From Siphonodentalium dalli (Eukaryota > Mollusca > Scaphopoda > Gadilida > Siphonodentaliidae), in NCBI GenBank assembly GCA_032622095.1, contig CP136066.1, forward strand, positions 104,307,319-104,371,318: a stretch of DNA of 64,000 nt, given 5' to 3'. The stretch's first letter is position 1, and each line of letters starts with the position of its first letter. This document shows positions 35,880 to 48,490 of the stretch, piece after piece. The notes under the pieces were generated by a model that was not told the DNA's origin, did not search any database, and saw nothing but the letters and a program-made list of their open reading frames with translations. Both the position numbers and the translations under genes were made by a program.

Positions 35880-36033
35880 GAATTCCCAACTACACCTTTT
35901 ATCGGACTCGGCCTCTGGGTCGCAGTTTGACTTTTTATCCGTCCCAAAAATTCCCATTTCTATAAATAAAACGCCCATGGCCCATGTATATCAAGAATCA
36001 GCGTAATAGTTTACACGCGGAGCGCGAAATAAC
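35880..36033 (-). repeat. 155-bp repeat, inverted partner of 8,047-8,201
   Basis: AATTCCCAACTACACCTTTT through TTACACGCGGAGCGCGAAAT. It lies about 70 bp outside the right end of the outer palindromic element. Confidence 0.6.
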
Positions 36034-37917
36034 GCAACCAAAGAAGATAGCAAAGGAGCTATGTATCAGTCTTTCCTAGCTCACTATGTATGTTTTTATT
36101 CCCGTCCCCATATAAATGACAGTTGAGAAGATAAAAGTGTTCAGGTAACTTTATTTGGTCTCCATTTTTCGAGGTTGTGAATGTTGAATGCCAAAATCTC
36201 GAACGATTCTGTTCGGTATCCAGTTTTTGAAGTGTCCGCGATCAGTTATTGGGAGAGCTCATTAGTCTAATATATAGATTGCTGATATCTTTGAAAGATA
36301 TAAACAAAACGAATGCTGGAATTTAGAGCAAATTGTGTTTTATAATTATGTACCCGCCCCTGGTACCGCTCTGGCAACTATATGAGCCACGCCATTATAC
36401 TCATGGAGATGCCGACATGTATATCTATATTTTGGTTATAATCGGCGATAAACTGTATGATGTCGGCATTCTGGTGTCCTTCTGTCTCCAATCCCACATG
36501 GCCCCAAATGACGCAACTTTAAGCCCACACCATTATACTCCATGTATAGATGATGATTATATTGATGAAACTGGCAACAAAATGTTATTCATGCACTTTT
36601 GGTATCCCTCACCTCCCCGTCACTAGGTCCACTTTGGTTTCTTTAAACCACATCAGTGGATTCCTCGTATCATAATGATTACAATATATACCTTTGGTAG
36701 GTCCAAGTTTCGTTCGATTTAAACCAGCTTGTGACATTTGTAGGGATATAACATATATTGCTTTACGTCGATGGATCTTCCCTATTCCGTTTTATATCAG
36801 GGTTTAGGCGTCTAAAATAATCAATAGCGGTAATAAAATGTTACAATTGTGACAGTAGATTGCCTTATTCCATAGAAGATCTGCGTGATAGTTGCTCTGA
36901 CGACACACGGGTTGACAATTGAAAGAAATAATATAATGTGACATATATATCTATTCACAATGTTTGCATAATTTCAAAAGAATACGAACTCATTTGGCCT
37001 CGGATTATTGCGTCGTGCAGAAAGCGTAGACATGAATTTATGAATATATGCACCACGAGACGTGCATTGCGTGCATATAAGACAAGTGGGCATACAATAT
37101 ACGGGGCCACTTACAATAAACAAAACAGTAATGGGGTGTCGGAATAACCTGCAAATCACATACAATCGTCACTCACGTACGTGTTGGCATATTTGTTGTT
37201 TGTCAGGTGCACTCGATTGTCAACATGGAACTGAATGTTGCGGATTGAACTTTTTCTATAAATACAGAAGTTTGTGGTTACTAATAATTACATATTATGC
37301 GCGTAAGTTAGCATAACTATTAGATCATAATTCTTCATTGTGACCGTATATAAGATATCACTCTTTCCGATAAATATTGCAATTAGTTGTATTAATTTGT
37401 ATGATAAAGTCGATTTTAATTTTACTGAAAATTCCACCACTGCATGGGTCTGGGCGTAAACAGGTCCGACATAGAAAGGTATATAGGGAAGATGCTTCGA
37501 CGTATCTACATCACTCGTATTCGCACTGTACTATTTTTCGCTCAGTTTTGAAATCGCATACTTTCAATTCATGCACACTGCTGCGCGAATCAACACCGAC
37601 AGAAAAATCATGAATCTGATGACAGTTTCAGTTCTTGTTTATCCCCGAAGATACAGGTCTGTACATGAACGACAATCTCGAAGAAAATATATATGGAATA
37701 AAACACAACTGCGTCATAATTGTGTTGTGGAAATGTGTGCTATATATATATTGGTACTAATATTCAAAAGAAGTACATGCAATGCCACAACCGTACATAG
37801 GCTACTGACTTCCAAAAGAATCAACTCTTGGTTGTGTGTATTTTAAATGCACAACTAAGACGTGCTATCATGCACCTTTAGCTTAGAATATTGTGACCCC
37901 GTGTGGGTCCGTGGTAT
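36034..37917. other. No gene or repeat recognised
   Basis: Several overlapping plus-strand frames of 70-97 codons (36,333-37,846) have no conserved motif or second copy. Confidence 0.3.
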
Positions 37918-38940
37918 AATATGCCTACCGCCCCACTGCGAGGGGTAAGTATCTCCTAAAGTGGCACCCTGTTTGCCGTGGGTTACATCCTGTGAGATAC
38001 TATGTAGGAGTCATGGAAGTAATAGGGTGGCGGTATCACGTGAAGCATCGACCTGCGGATACGGCTTAGCTCATGGTCCTCTTTGGTCATACATATCTTC
38101 AAGGCGGGTGGTTGAGTTGACCCGGCTCAATCAATCGGCTAGTCACGCCTCTCCACAGTGTTTCAGTTTACATTTCTGCCATCAGCTTTATTGTTTCTGG
38201 TGTCTAGTTGTGTCTTCTGTTTTTCATGTATGTTTCTTTCGTGTCATGTCTGGTTGCATTTCGTCTCCATGACTGTTAAATGTTTTAATTGTGTATTGTT
38301 CACGCCTGTCTCACTGTGGCGAGGTACCGAGAGGCTGCTATATGCAGTGGCTAAACGGGTCACCGCTTCAGCTATGTACCAGTCTTTGGCCCGACCAGAA
38401 TTCGAAGGGTAGTCCACGGCGGTTGCTGGGCTAGTTGTCGATTTTTTACTTTTCGTATGGCAACTCAAATAAAAACAACGTATTGCTCGTAAGAATGACT
38501 CGCCAAGTTCCAATAATGCTATTCCCTCAGTACTTGATTCTTGGCTTTGAATCAAGTGTGACAAGACCTTATGTCTGTCATTGATAAAACGCTAACAAAG
38601 CATTGGTGGACAATTGAAATATGTTAAACCAATCAGGACTGGCCCAATCAGTGGCTCACTCTTGATTGAATGTTCAAAGAAAGTTCAACCTGATGCTCTG
38701 CTGCAGTTAACATATATTGCACAGACACCAAACTCGTCAGTATATCACTAGCAACAAAAGTTGAGGCGACTGATATTATTCCTGTTTCAGAACCAGAAGC
38801 GCAGGTTATCGATATAGCTTCAGTCGTGGAGACATTTCCTCCGACACAATATATGCAAGTTGATTCCGTTGTTCCAAAAGTTAAATCGCCTGTTGCTTCG
38901 AAATAAAGATCGCCAAAGTCACTCAAACGTTTCGACTCTC
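37918..38940 (+). mobile_element. Unclassified element with a coding remnant, copy B
   Basis: It starts near CTACCGCCCCACTGCGAGGG, runs through GCTATATGCAGTGGCTAAAC and CACCGCTTCAGCTATGTACC, and ends after the coding segment at 38,906. Block order equals that of copy A on the other strand, 23 kb away. Extra sequence between about 38,000 and 38,250 is not in copy A. Confidence 0.55.
38694..38906 (+). pseudogene. Coding remnant of the copy B element
   Basis: This 70-codon open segment has no start codon and lies between TGA (38,691) and TAA (38,904). It reads in part TDTKLVSISLATKVEATD, IIPVSEPEAQ, IASVVETFPP and MQVDSVVPKVKSP. About half the residues agree with the minus-strand segment of copy A. 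Conservation of this frame, not of the longer opposite-strand frame, supports coding ancestry. It is rich in Val, Thr, Ser, Pro and Glu, like a flexible linker. Family not recognised. Confidence 0.5.
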
Positions 38941-39340
38941 AAAAAGAGAGGTACATATTTGAGCTTTCAATGTTTGACCACATGATTGAAGAGGAACGTT
39001 TAACTCCCAAGACAAGAAACAGTATTTGTGAATCGAGGCAAAATCTGATTTTAAAAGCTACTTCACATATCTCGATGTGGCTCATTGGTAATTTCCTGTT
39101 ATTTATTTGCTATTTATTATCTATTTTTGTACTATTTTGTACGTTTTATAGTATGATTGCACACTAGTCAGTTCATGAATTTATATTCCTGACTCCAAAT
39201 GGAAATATTCCTCTTGTGTGCTTTTATTTGTACATAACTCATCATTGCATTGTTTTAATCTAATCCACTGTCCTATTAATCTACACATTTGCTTCGTTAC
39301 GAACTGTTTTGATACCTGATTCTGTTCTTGGTCGTGATTT
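38941..39340. other. No gene or repeat recognised
   Basis: Short featureless frames. Confidence 0.35.
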
Positions 39341-39385
39341 GGCCTAGCGGCTAAAACGACGTTAAACACTCACTCAATCGATATT
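39340..39385 (+). repeat. SINE-like tail, CGACGTTAAACACTCACTC
   Basis: TTTGGCCTAGCGGCTAAAAC followed by GACGTTAAACACTCACTCAA. Tails of this form are abundant in gastropods. Only the tail is clear here. Confidence 0.5.
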
Positions 39386-40215
39386 GTGTTCTCAGAATAA
39401 ATTCAACATCAAAGATCTAACCACGATTTATTGTATTACATGTAGATATGAATAATTGCGTTGAGATATCTAAAATAGCCCTCCTATGTTCTTGTTTCTT
39501 GTATCAACTTATGAGTCCTATTATTTTTTCCTCAGTTTTAAATTGGCGCACCGATGAGTGCGTGAATTTAAATACGAGTAATATATCACAAGCTGGTGTA
39601 CGTCTAAATGAACTTGGACTAGCTATATGCCTGATTGGGCTACAGTGCCCACATATTAATTCGCGCAGTAATATTTTTCGCACATGCACCCATCGGTTTC
39701 AAATTTGAGATGGTGTACCTATTCCTTTACTCAACAGGAAATTTGTCAAACCAGTTTGAGTAACAATAATGTTTGTTGTCGTCGTTGTTCCAGTTGCTGT
39801 TTTTGTTATTGTTGTTGTTGGTAGTGGGGCCAGGAAGAGATATAGGGTTTTTGGATACTGAGGGAAAATAATTAGTGCGCGAATTTTAAAACAAATACGG
39901 TATAAATCCAAAATTTCGTCCTTATCAGTTAAAATGGACTATATTTCAAATTTACAACCAAAATATTCACGAAACCCAGGGCAACACAATGGTGGTTTAT
40001 GAATACATGTATAGCGAGAACGTGCATAACGAGCTTAGCGAAAATGTATGATATCACCGTGACAATTATGCAAGGACGTGGAGGTATTGGTTATGATGAC
40101 TCCCCACAGATGAGGTAAAGATTCGTAAGAATGCATCCACGACATACTCAGACGACGGCAATGATGATTAATACAGGGAAGTGACGGCCAAAGGGGTGCT
40201 GATGAAAATTCCACG
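39386..40215. other. No gene recognised; a (GTT)n-like patch
   Basis: At 39,765-39,835 there is a TTGTTGTCGTCGTTG-type imperfect trinucleotide run. Nothing else is supportable. Confidence 0.4.
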
Positions 40216-40400
40216 ATTTAGTGTAAACATATTTTTATTTCCAAATCCAAACATAATACACATAATACACAAATGACATAAATATACAACATAATATACA
40301 ACAAGAGATAATGTATGGAAATGAGGATCAGACAACAAGCCCGAGGGCTTATATGAAGTCTTCTCCTCTTTGGCGACATCCCCCTTCCCCAATAAGTGAG
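40216..40400 (-). repeat. Retroelement-like 3' tail shared with the giant palindrome
   Basis: The minus strand ends ATTTGGAAATAAAAATATGT, then TTACACTA, and contains CAAAGAGGAGAAGACTTCAT and CGGGCTTGTTGTCTGATCCT. The same sequence crosses the inner end of the left arm and the spacer of the palindrome (33,090-33,290). The AATAAA near the end suggests a transcript 3' end, probably of a LINE. Confidence 0.5.
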
Positions 40401-40505
40401 GGAGGGGTATCGATCAGACGGGAAATAATATTTTTTAAAGGAGAAGTAACTAAGTTTAAGTTGGGATGGACACAGTGGGAAGATAGTGTTAGGGATAGCA
40501 GGAGG

Positions 40506-40571
40506 CAGAGAGAGAGAGAGAGAGAGAGATAGAGAGAGAGAAGAGAGAGAGTGTGAGAGAGAGAGTGAGAA
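40506..40571 (+). repeat. (GA)n microsatellite
   Basis: An imperfect run of GA dinucleotides. The frames through it (Arg-Glu and Ser-Leu repeats) are artefacts. Confidence 0.95.
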
Positions 40572-42420
40572 AGTAGAGGGGACAGAGTTTTCAATAATTT
40601 AGTTGCTGCGTGATGAAAATTATGCTCGTAGTAATATGCATGCGTCAGGCTCCATGGGGGGGGGGGGGGTCAATCACAATGGCCAATTCCACGATTTGAA
40701 GACTAGGATCTGGTTCAATTATTAATGACGATAACGATGACAAATAATAACGATATTGATATATGTCAAGTCGACTTGGACTGTTACGACATCTGCGATT
40801 ATGTATTCAATTTGCTTGCTGTAAAGATGATCGCAGGTGAAATGTCAAAGTTTTGCGTAAAATTTTCTAGATAAAATTATTCGCTTTGATCACCAATACG
40901 ATCCGGTTTGTGAAAATGTGTTCAAATGGAATTGTAGTACAATATATGCAGCGTACTAGATTGGTTGTAATATAGGGAACTTACTCTTCATTTTGGTATA
41001 TGGTATGTTCGTGGGGTCTAAATATTAGCTGAGATGTGATGTTTTAATACGTACCACTTCCATTTTCTCGGCGATATTTTGAAATTTAAGCGCAATCATG
41101 CCTTAAGTAAAGAAAGGGTTAAACCCGTGTTGGCGAAATAAACATTATTTAACATACGAACTGTCTCATCGGTGGCAACTACTAAGATATTAGTTTCTTT
41201 TTCGGAACCAATTGTTTCCAACTTGGTTCTATCTCTGAACAAATATGTTTGGTTCTCTGCAAAGAGCCCAAACAATTCGGCGAGCTTCTATGTGCAAATA
41301 CAAACAATATGCGGAAATGAGAGAACTATACGCGTTAAGCACGTGTTACTCAATCTCCTTGTCATAATAACTGTGTTATATGGGCAAAATGTGTTTTTTA
41401 AACAAACTAGATACGAATATCAGACGACACTATTGGATTTTCGTGCAATATTCGACAGCCAAGAGGGAATATTTTGACTCGAGTTTACCTGAGTATACCC
41501 CTTGTTTCGTTTATCTATTTCAGCTAGTATGCCAGTAAAACCAGTTTTCTTTGAAAGGATGCTTTCACAAGACATTTCAGATGTCAAATGTTGAACTTAC
41601 AATCGCCTTTCAGAATGTTTCAATAATACATTTATAGTCGATAACAATTGCTAATAACACAAAAATCAAACAGATTAGTAGATTATGTACCTGGTTCCAA
41701 CCAAAAGAAATAATAGTAATAGTTCAATAAGTAAGTATGTGTTATTCAATTGCACATTTTGGGCATTTTCGAACCATCGACCTATATTGTCAGAGCCTCA
41801 TAGCTAAAATTTTTTTTTTTTATTACATCAGCAACATGAAAAATAACATAAATATCACTTGTTCAAACCAGTTGAACTTTCAACTAAAGGTAACGAAAAT
41901 TCAAAATAATGGGCACCCAAAATCGAGTATATAATAAGTATTTGGCCTTTCTGCAGTTTTTGTTTGAATACCGAAATATTTCATGGGTGTCTGGAAAGAA
42001 ATATCGAATTTGCACGAGCGACTACAAGCCATGGGCTCTGGAAGTAATACATACATACACACACTCGAATCTGGGAGAGCATTGAATCTGAAAAAACTAT
42101 TGAACGAAAAATTATGTTTCCAAAAATATCTTGACCTTTGACACGCCCTATGAACTCTTGGTCTCGTCTTTCCGAGCCACCGATATAGCGATTTGAGGAT
42201 CGCGTTTATCTTAACCAATCAGAATTAACGTTGCTCACATCATCATCATTCCAAACGCGAATGAGATATTTCAGGAATTCAAAAAAACAAGACAGTCAAT
42301 GACTGTGGGGTCGCTCACCAGACTGCAAAGACTGATAAGACTGGGACTCTGGAGACCACAACAGTCAGAACTTTTCATAATCACTTTAAAAGAAGTAGAT
42401 ATCTAAATAGTTAAATCTAA
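40572..42420. other. No gene recognised
   Basis: Contains runs of G (40,657-40,669) and T (about 41,811-41,822). A 101-codon frame at 41,172-41,477 has no motif. Confidence 0.35.
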
Positions 42421-42960
42421 AACAAAAAATTTGGAGTTATGTCCCTGGCCCCGCCCACATTTGACCCAGTGACCTGATTTGAACAAACCTGAACCCCAGT
42501 CACCCAAGGATCCTTCATACCAAATATGAACCCATATAGCCTGATGGTATTTGAGAAGAAGTCACTTTAAGAATACTATGGAGGGAAAGAGTTATGGCCC
42601 TGGCTTCGCAACTATTTCAAGTGAACTCATTTGAACAAATCTGAATGTGAGTCACCTAGGGAACATCCACACCAAATATGAAACCATTCGGTCTTATTGT
42701 TCTGAAGATGTTTAAAAGAATTACTATGGTGGGAAAGAGTTATGGCCCTGGCTTCGCAACTATTTGACCCAGTGACCGCATTTGAACAAATCTGAATGAG
42801 AATCACCTAGGGAACATCCACACCAAATATGAACCCATTTGGTCTTATGGTTCCAGAGGAGAAGATGTTCAAATAATTGTGTCGGACGGATGGACGGACA
42901 GACGATGGACGGACGAGGAGTGACGACTATAGCTCCACCGGAGCACGCGTAGGGTGGCTG
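42421..42960 (+). mobile_element. Tandem-core/(ACGG)n/hairpin element, family E, copy 1
   Basis: Core units start at GTTATG(T/G)CCCTGGC: 42,436, 42,591 and 42,739, about 150 bp apart. Each contains TTTGACCCAGTGACC-like, CATTTGAACAAA, CACC(T/C)A(G/A)GGA and ACCAAATATGAACCCAT words. A GGACGGACAGACGATGGACG tract follows, then GACTATAGCTCCACCGGAG. The layout (about three 150-160-bp cores, a tetranucleotide tract and a hairpin) matches the pearl-type bivalve elements that are thought to be non-autonomous Helitron relatives. Confidence 0.65.
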
Positions 42961-43480
42961 GTTGGTAATTAAATATCTTATCTCCGCCCCTATTTGAACA
43001 AACGTGAATCCCCATCTATGAGATCCATTCATTTGGTAATTTCAGACATTAGATTTTAAGAGTTGAACTGAACTGATTTTCCTAAAATGACCCCAAATCT
43101 GAAAAAATCTAAACCCCAGTCACCGAAGGACCATCCATACCAAACATAATCTAAATAGTCCAGATGGTTCTGGAGAAGAAATTGTTTTAAGAATTACTAT
43201 GGAAGGAAAGAGTTATGGCCCTGACTTCTCACCTATTTGACCTGATGAACTCATTTGAACAAATCTGAATGTGAGTCACCTGGGGGACATCCACACCTAA
43301 ATATATAAACCCATTTGGTCTTTAATATGTATCTGGAGAAGTAAACAATTGATGGACGGATAGAGACATAATGACAGATGGGTGGATGTGAGAACAGTCT
43401 GACATAGAGACTGACAAATTCAATCCAATATACCCCCAAGTTTTCTTTGCAAAATCAGGGTATAATGAGTTCAACTGGAT
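42961..43480 (+). repeat. Further decayed family E core units
   Basis: Contains CCTATTTGAACAAACGTGAA, CCCCAGTCACCGAAGGACCA and AGAGTTATGGCCCTGACTTC, then GGACGGATAGAGACATAATG in place of a clean tract. It looks like a second, more degraded copy. Confidence 0.5.
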
Positions 43481-44625
43481 ACTGGTGGTTAAGAACATAA
43501 TATTCGAACAGACAAGCCTGAACAAATTGGCTGACATTTGCAGAATGAGGTCCCCAAAGGGTGAATTTAATGACACAATCCTGCAATGCGGGCTAGCATC
43601 ACCAAATTCACCCTCGGGGGACCTCATTCTGTGTAGGCCTCAACTGCTATGGGAGACATAGCATTAGATTGAAGTTCTCCAGTTAAAGTTGGTGATGTGC
43701 ACCCATTGGGCACCTCAATTATGCATTTTATATTCACAAATTAGGGGATATAGAAACTAAACAGAAGGGCTAAAGTAAGTAAAAATGTCAATTTAAGTGC
43801 CTATATACTTCCCAGAAGATGAGGCCTAAGCAGAATGAGGACCCTGGCTAGTGTATTTGGTGATGCTAGACTGCTGTGCAGGGTAGCATAACTAAATTCA
43901 CCCTCTGGGGACCTCATTCTGCAAATGCCAGATAGAAGACAAATTTAATCCAATATATACCCCCCCCCCCCCCATTTTTCTTTGAATATTAGTCGTATGA
44001 TTTCATCTGGATAATTGGTGATTAAAACAATAATATGAAATGGCCAAACCTGAATTTAGTATGTCTGACATTTGCAGAATTAGGTCCCAAAAATGTGGAT
44101 TTAGTGACAATATTCTGTAAGGCAGGCTAGCATCACCAAATTCATCCTCAATCTGATTAGGCCTCAATGGCCAATAAAACCAAGGAACAGATTGAAGTCC
44201 TACAGTTGAAGTTGGTGATACACACCCATTGAGCACCTCAATAATGCATTTTATCTTCTGCAAATTAGGGGGACATTGAAACTGAACAGGTGGAAAAAAG
44301 TTACTAAATCAATGAAGTCCTACAGTTGAAGTTGGTGATACACACCCATTGAGCACCTCAATTATGCATTTTATCTTCTGCAAATTAGGGGGACATTGAA
44401 ACTGAACAGGTGGAAAAAGTGACTAAATCAAACTGTCAATTTGATACTTAGGATACTTCCCAGAAGATGAGGACTAAGCAGAATTAGGTCCCTGGCGGGT
44501 GTATTTGGTGATGCTAGCATGCTGTATGGGGTAGCAACACTAAATTCACCATCTGGGGACCTCACTATGTAAATGTCAGACACACTATTTCCAGACTTGA
44601 AGAAATCAAAGCCATTCACAGTATC
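43480..44625 (+). repeat. Clustered inverted and direct repeats
   Basis: GCAGAATGAGGTCCCCAAAG with GGTGAATTT (43,540) faces AAATTCACCCTCGGGGGACC with TCATTCTG (43,603). The pair recurs in altered form around 43,830-43,930, 44,072 and 44,470-44,570. GAAGT(C/T)CT(A/C)CAGTT, GGTGAT and ACCCATTG(G/A)GCACCTCA repeat at 43,675, 44,193 and 44,313, the last two an exact 120-bp tandem step. A TATACCC...GGGTATA pair and a 14-C run (about 43,961) also occur. Confidence 0.6.
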
Positions 44626-45160
44626 ATTGAATGTCAGTCATCACCTAACATTGAATGGAAGCACCAGTTTGTTGTTAAATTGCTACAGATATGTTTAGAT
44701 TAGAATAATACATGTCATCTGGCCAGTTTATATAATTAATGACCTGTACCTTTACAGATATATATGTCTTGTAATGACAGATGGTAAACTGGTCTGAAGC
44801 AAGCAGTATTCAGCAAGAGGATCGGGTGACCACACTATGATAAATTGGCTTTTTCAATAATACAGGCTTGAGTGTCCTCTTAAAAATTAATAGTGCATAG
44901 CAAAGGGGTGTGAATTATAAAGGGCCATAACTCTGTTAAAATATATCGGATCAAACCCATATTTTAACTTGATCTGTATATACATGTAAGTGTCAAAAAT
45001 TCATATACCAAATTTGGTGTAATCCTGTCTTGGATGAATTCTATATCAAAACAAGAGTGGAAGGGGTTAAATAAACAATACCAAAATCCATACAGATGAA
45101 GCACATGCTAAGAAAAATCTAGGTAAGAAATATGAGGCTGTGATGTGTCCTAAACAAAAA
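44626..45160. other. Repeat-derived sequence, no gene
   Basis: AAAGGGCCATAACTCTGTTA at about 44,920 is a reversed copy of the GAGTTATGGCCCT word used by families E and F, followed by CCAAATTTGGTGTAATCCTG. Confidence 0.4.
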
Positions 45161-45730
45161 TTAAAGGTAAAAATGCAAAAATTAAATTTTTAAAGTTATG
45201 TCCCTGGCTCTGCCCCTATTTGACCCAGTGACCCCATTTGAACAAATCTGAACCCCAGTCACCCATGGTATCTCTGTACCAAATATAAGCTAAATCGGCC
45301 AAATATTTTTTTAGAAGAAGTCATTGTAAGAATCACAATGAGTTATGGCCCTGGTTTCTCAACTAATTGACCGGGTGACCTCATTTGAACAAATCTAAAC
45401 ACCAGTCACCCAAGGACTCTCCATACCAAATATTAGCTAAATTGGCCCAATGGTTATGGACAAGAAGTTGTTGTAAGAATTACTATGGAGGAATAGAGTT
45501 ATGGCCCTTGTTTCGCAACTATTTGACCCAGTGACCTCATTTGAACAAATCTGAATGAGAGTCACCTAGGGAACATACACACCAAATATGAACCAATTCG
45601 GTATGATGGTTTAAGAGGAGAAGATGTTTTTTAAAAAGTTGACGGACAGACGGACAGACGGACGGACGGACGACGGACGAGGAGTGATGACTATAGCTCC
45701 ACCGGAGACTTTGTCTCAGGTGAGCTAAAA
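45161..45730 (+). mobile_element. Tandem-core/(ACGG)n/hairpin element, family E, copy 2
   Basis: Core units begin at 45,195, 45,342 and 45,498 (steps 147 and 156). They are followed by a (GGAC)n tract at 45,643-45,680 and a terminal hairpin, AGCTCCACCGGAGAC-TTT-GTCTCAGGTGAGCT (45,695-45,726), then AAAA. This is the most complete copy and sets the right boundary near CTAAAA. Confidence 0.7.
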
Positions 45731-46476
45731 ACTGTAGGTTTTATTAAATGCGCCTTATTTATGCTCAAACTCCTATTTAATTAAATTATTAACTAAACTG
45801 AATATTAACGAAAGAACGCACGTTTCAGTGTTTACAAACAGGAAGACCCTGGGCCTAAATTTGAAATTGAAATGCTGTGACTCAAACATAGAATTATCGA
45901 CTGATCACGTGCCTCATACATTGGTCGCTTTTGATTGGCTGGTGGACAGTGTACACGCAATGATCACTCGGTCGAACTTGGAAGCTCATGTTAGTTTCAA
46001 GCCCTAGAGTGAAATAACGGAACATACAATGAAATAACAAAACGCGATTTCACTGTAGCTCCGATGAGATAGATAGGACGATCTGCGTTTCGGTAATATT
46101 CCACTATTGTATAGACAAGCATATAATAACAGCTATTCCCATATCAACTGCCAGCTATGCTGTGATAGGACAACCCACCAATGTGTGTGGTACATGTATT
46201 GAGAGGTTGGGACAGATCCAGCTTTTAAAGGGAGTATTAGCATAATGCCTTAACACGAGGACTTATCATTGTATACGTCCTCATTATTCCATATCCGCCG
46301 GCATACTTTGCAGTATATATTTATAACTACGGCATCTTATTGAAATCGTTACAATAGGCTTAGGTTCTTGACATTCGAGTTGTGAAGCGGTTTCTTCTAA
46401 TTAAAATGTTACATTGTTTTATCGAGGTGTGTCTGCTTGTAACTTAAACATCTACCGGTTATAGATCAAACATAAA
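45731..46476. other. No gene or repeat recognised
   Basis: AT-rich unique sequence. Confidence 0.35.
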
Positions 46477-46875
46477 TTAACCCTTTACCCAACAAACCGG
46501 CCAAAACCGGCCAAATAAAGCTTCAACAGCCTAAAATATCTTCGGTCTGTCTCAATAGAACCATACAAATATGGATATCATTGGAACCGGCTCCTTGACC
46601 ACATTGTGATAGGTACAGTTATGCCCTGTGCCAATGCATTCTCTTATATATGCGAGTCGACCATAGGTCGCCTCGCATATATAAGAGAATGCATTGGCCT
46701 AAAAAAATCTTTTTTTAACACTTTTTACCATTTTTTCTTACATTCTTTAACAATTTTATAACTTTTAATGTGTTAAGCCAATGCATTCTCTTATATATGC
46801 GAGGCGACCTATGGTCGACTCGCATATATAAGAGAATGCATTGGCACAGGGCCATTCTGTTGGGAAAAGGGTTAA
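46477..46875 (+). mobile_element. piggyBac-type MITE, copy 1
   Basis: TTAA at both edges (46,477-46,480 and 46,872-46,875) is followed by CCCTTTACCC and preceded by GGGAAAAGGG. TTAA duplication plus a CCCTTT terminal repeat is the hallmark of the piggyBac superfamily. Inside are two 69-bp palindromes (46,630-46,698 and 46,777-46,845) that are reverse complements of each other, separated by 78 bp containing TTTAACA words. No transposase frame is present. Confidence 0.8.
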
Positions 46876-48490
46876 TATATACAGATGTTTTATAGGCAAA
46901 ATGCTACATGTCCCAGCATGTTCATAATAATTTGGCAGTATACAGTTTGTGATAATAATGTGTAATACATGTAATGGTGTGCAACAATAATGCATATTGT
47001 TTTTCGACTTAAGTCACATTGCCCAACATGGACACATTTACAGCCTGGGCTGTACACACAGGGACGTAACTGCTGGAGGGTCTCAGTTGGTGGGGGCACC
47101 TTGTAATTTCCAACCACCCTCACCCCTTGAGCCGGGCCAAACTCACAAGTTTTTGCACCCTCTCCATTGGGCTTTGATTGGTTTGCAACTAGTAGGTAGG
47201 AATTGACCAGTAGTCTTTAACTGGCCGCCGGTCCTGTGGAGTAGCAGGGCCCACTGGCTGACCATGGTTCGACCCAGTGGGAGTAAATTGTGAGGTCTAT
47301 ACCTGAAACTTGAAAAATCCTACCATCTAGTGGTATAACTCCAGGCAAATTCAGACCCCCGGTTTGTCTTTCTTAAAATTTATTAGCAGTTTTTGATTGG
47401 TTATTGGGGAGGGACCAGCACACACCTGGGCGACCATGGTTCGATCCGATATGAGTAATTTTTTTTAATCTGAACTTAAGAATTGTAAAATCCTAGCATC
47501 ACGAAGCTTTCCAAGTGTTGGAAATTTCCAACCTGACACCCCTTAAGTTTGGAAAATGTCCAACTGATGACCATTTCAGCCCAAAATTTTGACCTAAAGT
47601 AGGAACATGCGCAAATGCTGGTCTAAATAACAAACTACCCCTAATTAATTGTTGGAAAATCAAATTATGAAAAAATTTGAACCTATATTGTTGGTGTGAA
47701 ATTTATAACTAGTTTGAAATTTCCAATAGTTGAACAATTTGACCAAACCCCTTCCCCTCTCGCCACGTCCTTGTGCCCACCCCACCTACTATCTATATAT
47801 AACTCTGACCTTGTAAGACGTGTACGTGATTGTACCCAAATAGTTTAGTAGGTATAAGTACATAAGTACGTGAGTGTGAATATGCAATTAATTGTTATTA
47901 CATGGTGAGGATAACCTAAGTGTTTGGTCCCCGTGGGCTTTCCATTGTAACAGCTAATTTATGCAATACCTTTAGTTGGAAGCAGGATGCGGGATGAGAC
48001 CATGTAACAGCTATATGTTATTTTACAATGCTGAACTGAATAAGACGACTGTGTGTGGTACCGTTACATTACATGTATATGTAGTGAACATCTTAATTAA
48101 AATATATGTATGCATATGTAATTCGTGACTGGTGGAATGAAAAGGAGACACGCGTCAGATTAATTTGTTATCGATATCCATGCATGGTACAATACCAATG
48201 TGTGATTGATTTATTGGAATTTGATACTGTTTCAGCCGCTAGACCATATATATACGTGGTCAGTGTTATGGGAAAAAAAGAAGGACAGCGCCTGGGGTTA
48301 CTTTCATCGAGAAACACCCCGATGCAAGTAATAACTACCGACCCCATAATAAACTGTGAGATAGCTATGTGAGATTTCCATTTATCCCATCCTACACATT
48401 GTAGCACAGGCAACCCATGTGACATGATAGCTATGTCTGGGCAATCAGCATGTCTTGTGTAAACTAAAACAAAGGCGACCACCAGTAATG
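46876..48490. other. No gene recognised; a weak duplicated B-box-like block
   Basis: ACCATGGTTCGACCCAGTGG (about 47,262) and ACCATGGTTCGATCCGATAT (47,438), each followed by an AATCCTA(C/G)CATC block, are two diverged copies of something with a tRNA-like B box (GGTTCGAnnC). A SINE remnant is possible, but no A box or tRNA fold is convincing. Confidence 0.3.

Noticed and set aside
47216-47500. tRNA-like B boxes (GGTTCGAnCC) in two related blocks.
   Set aside because: No A box at correct spacing and no acceptor stem; kept only as a weak repeat note.
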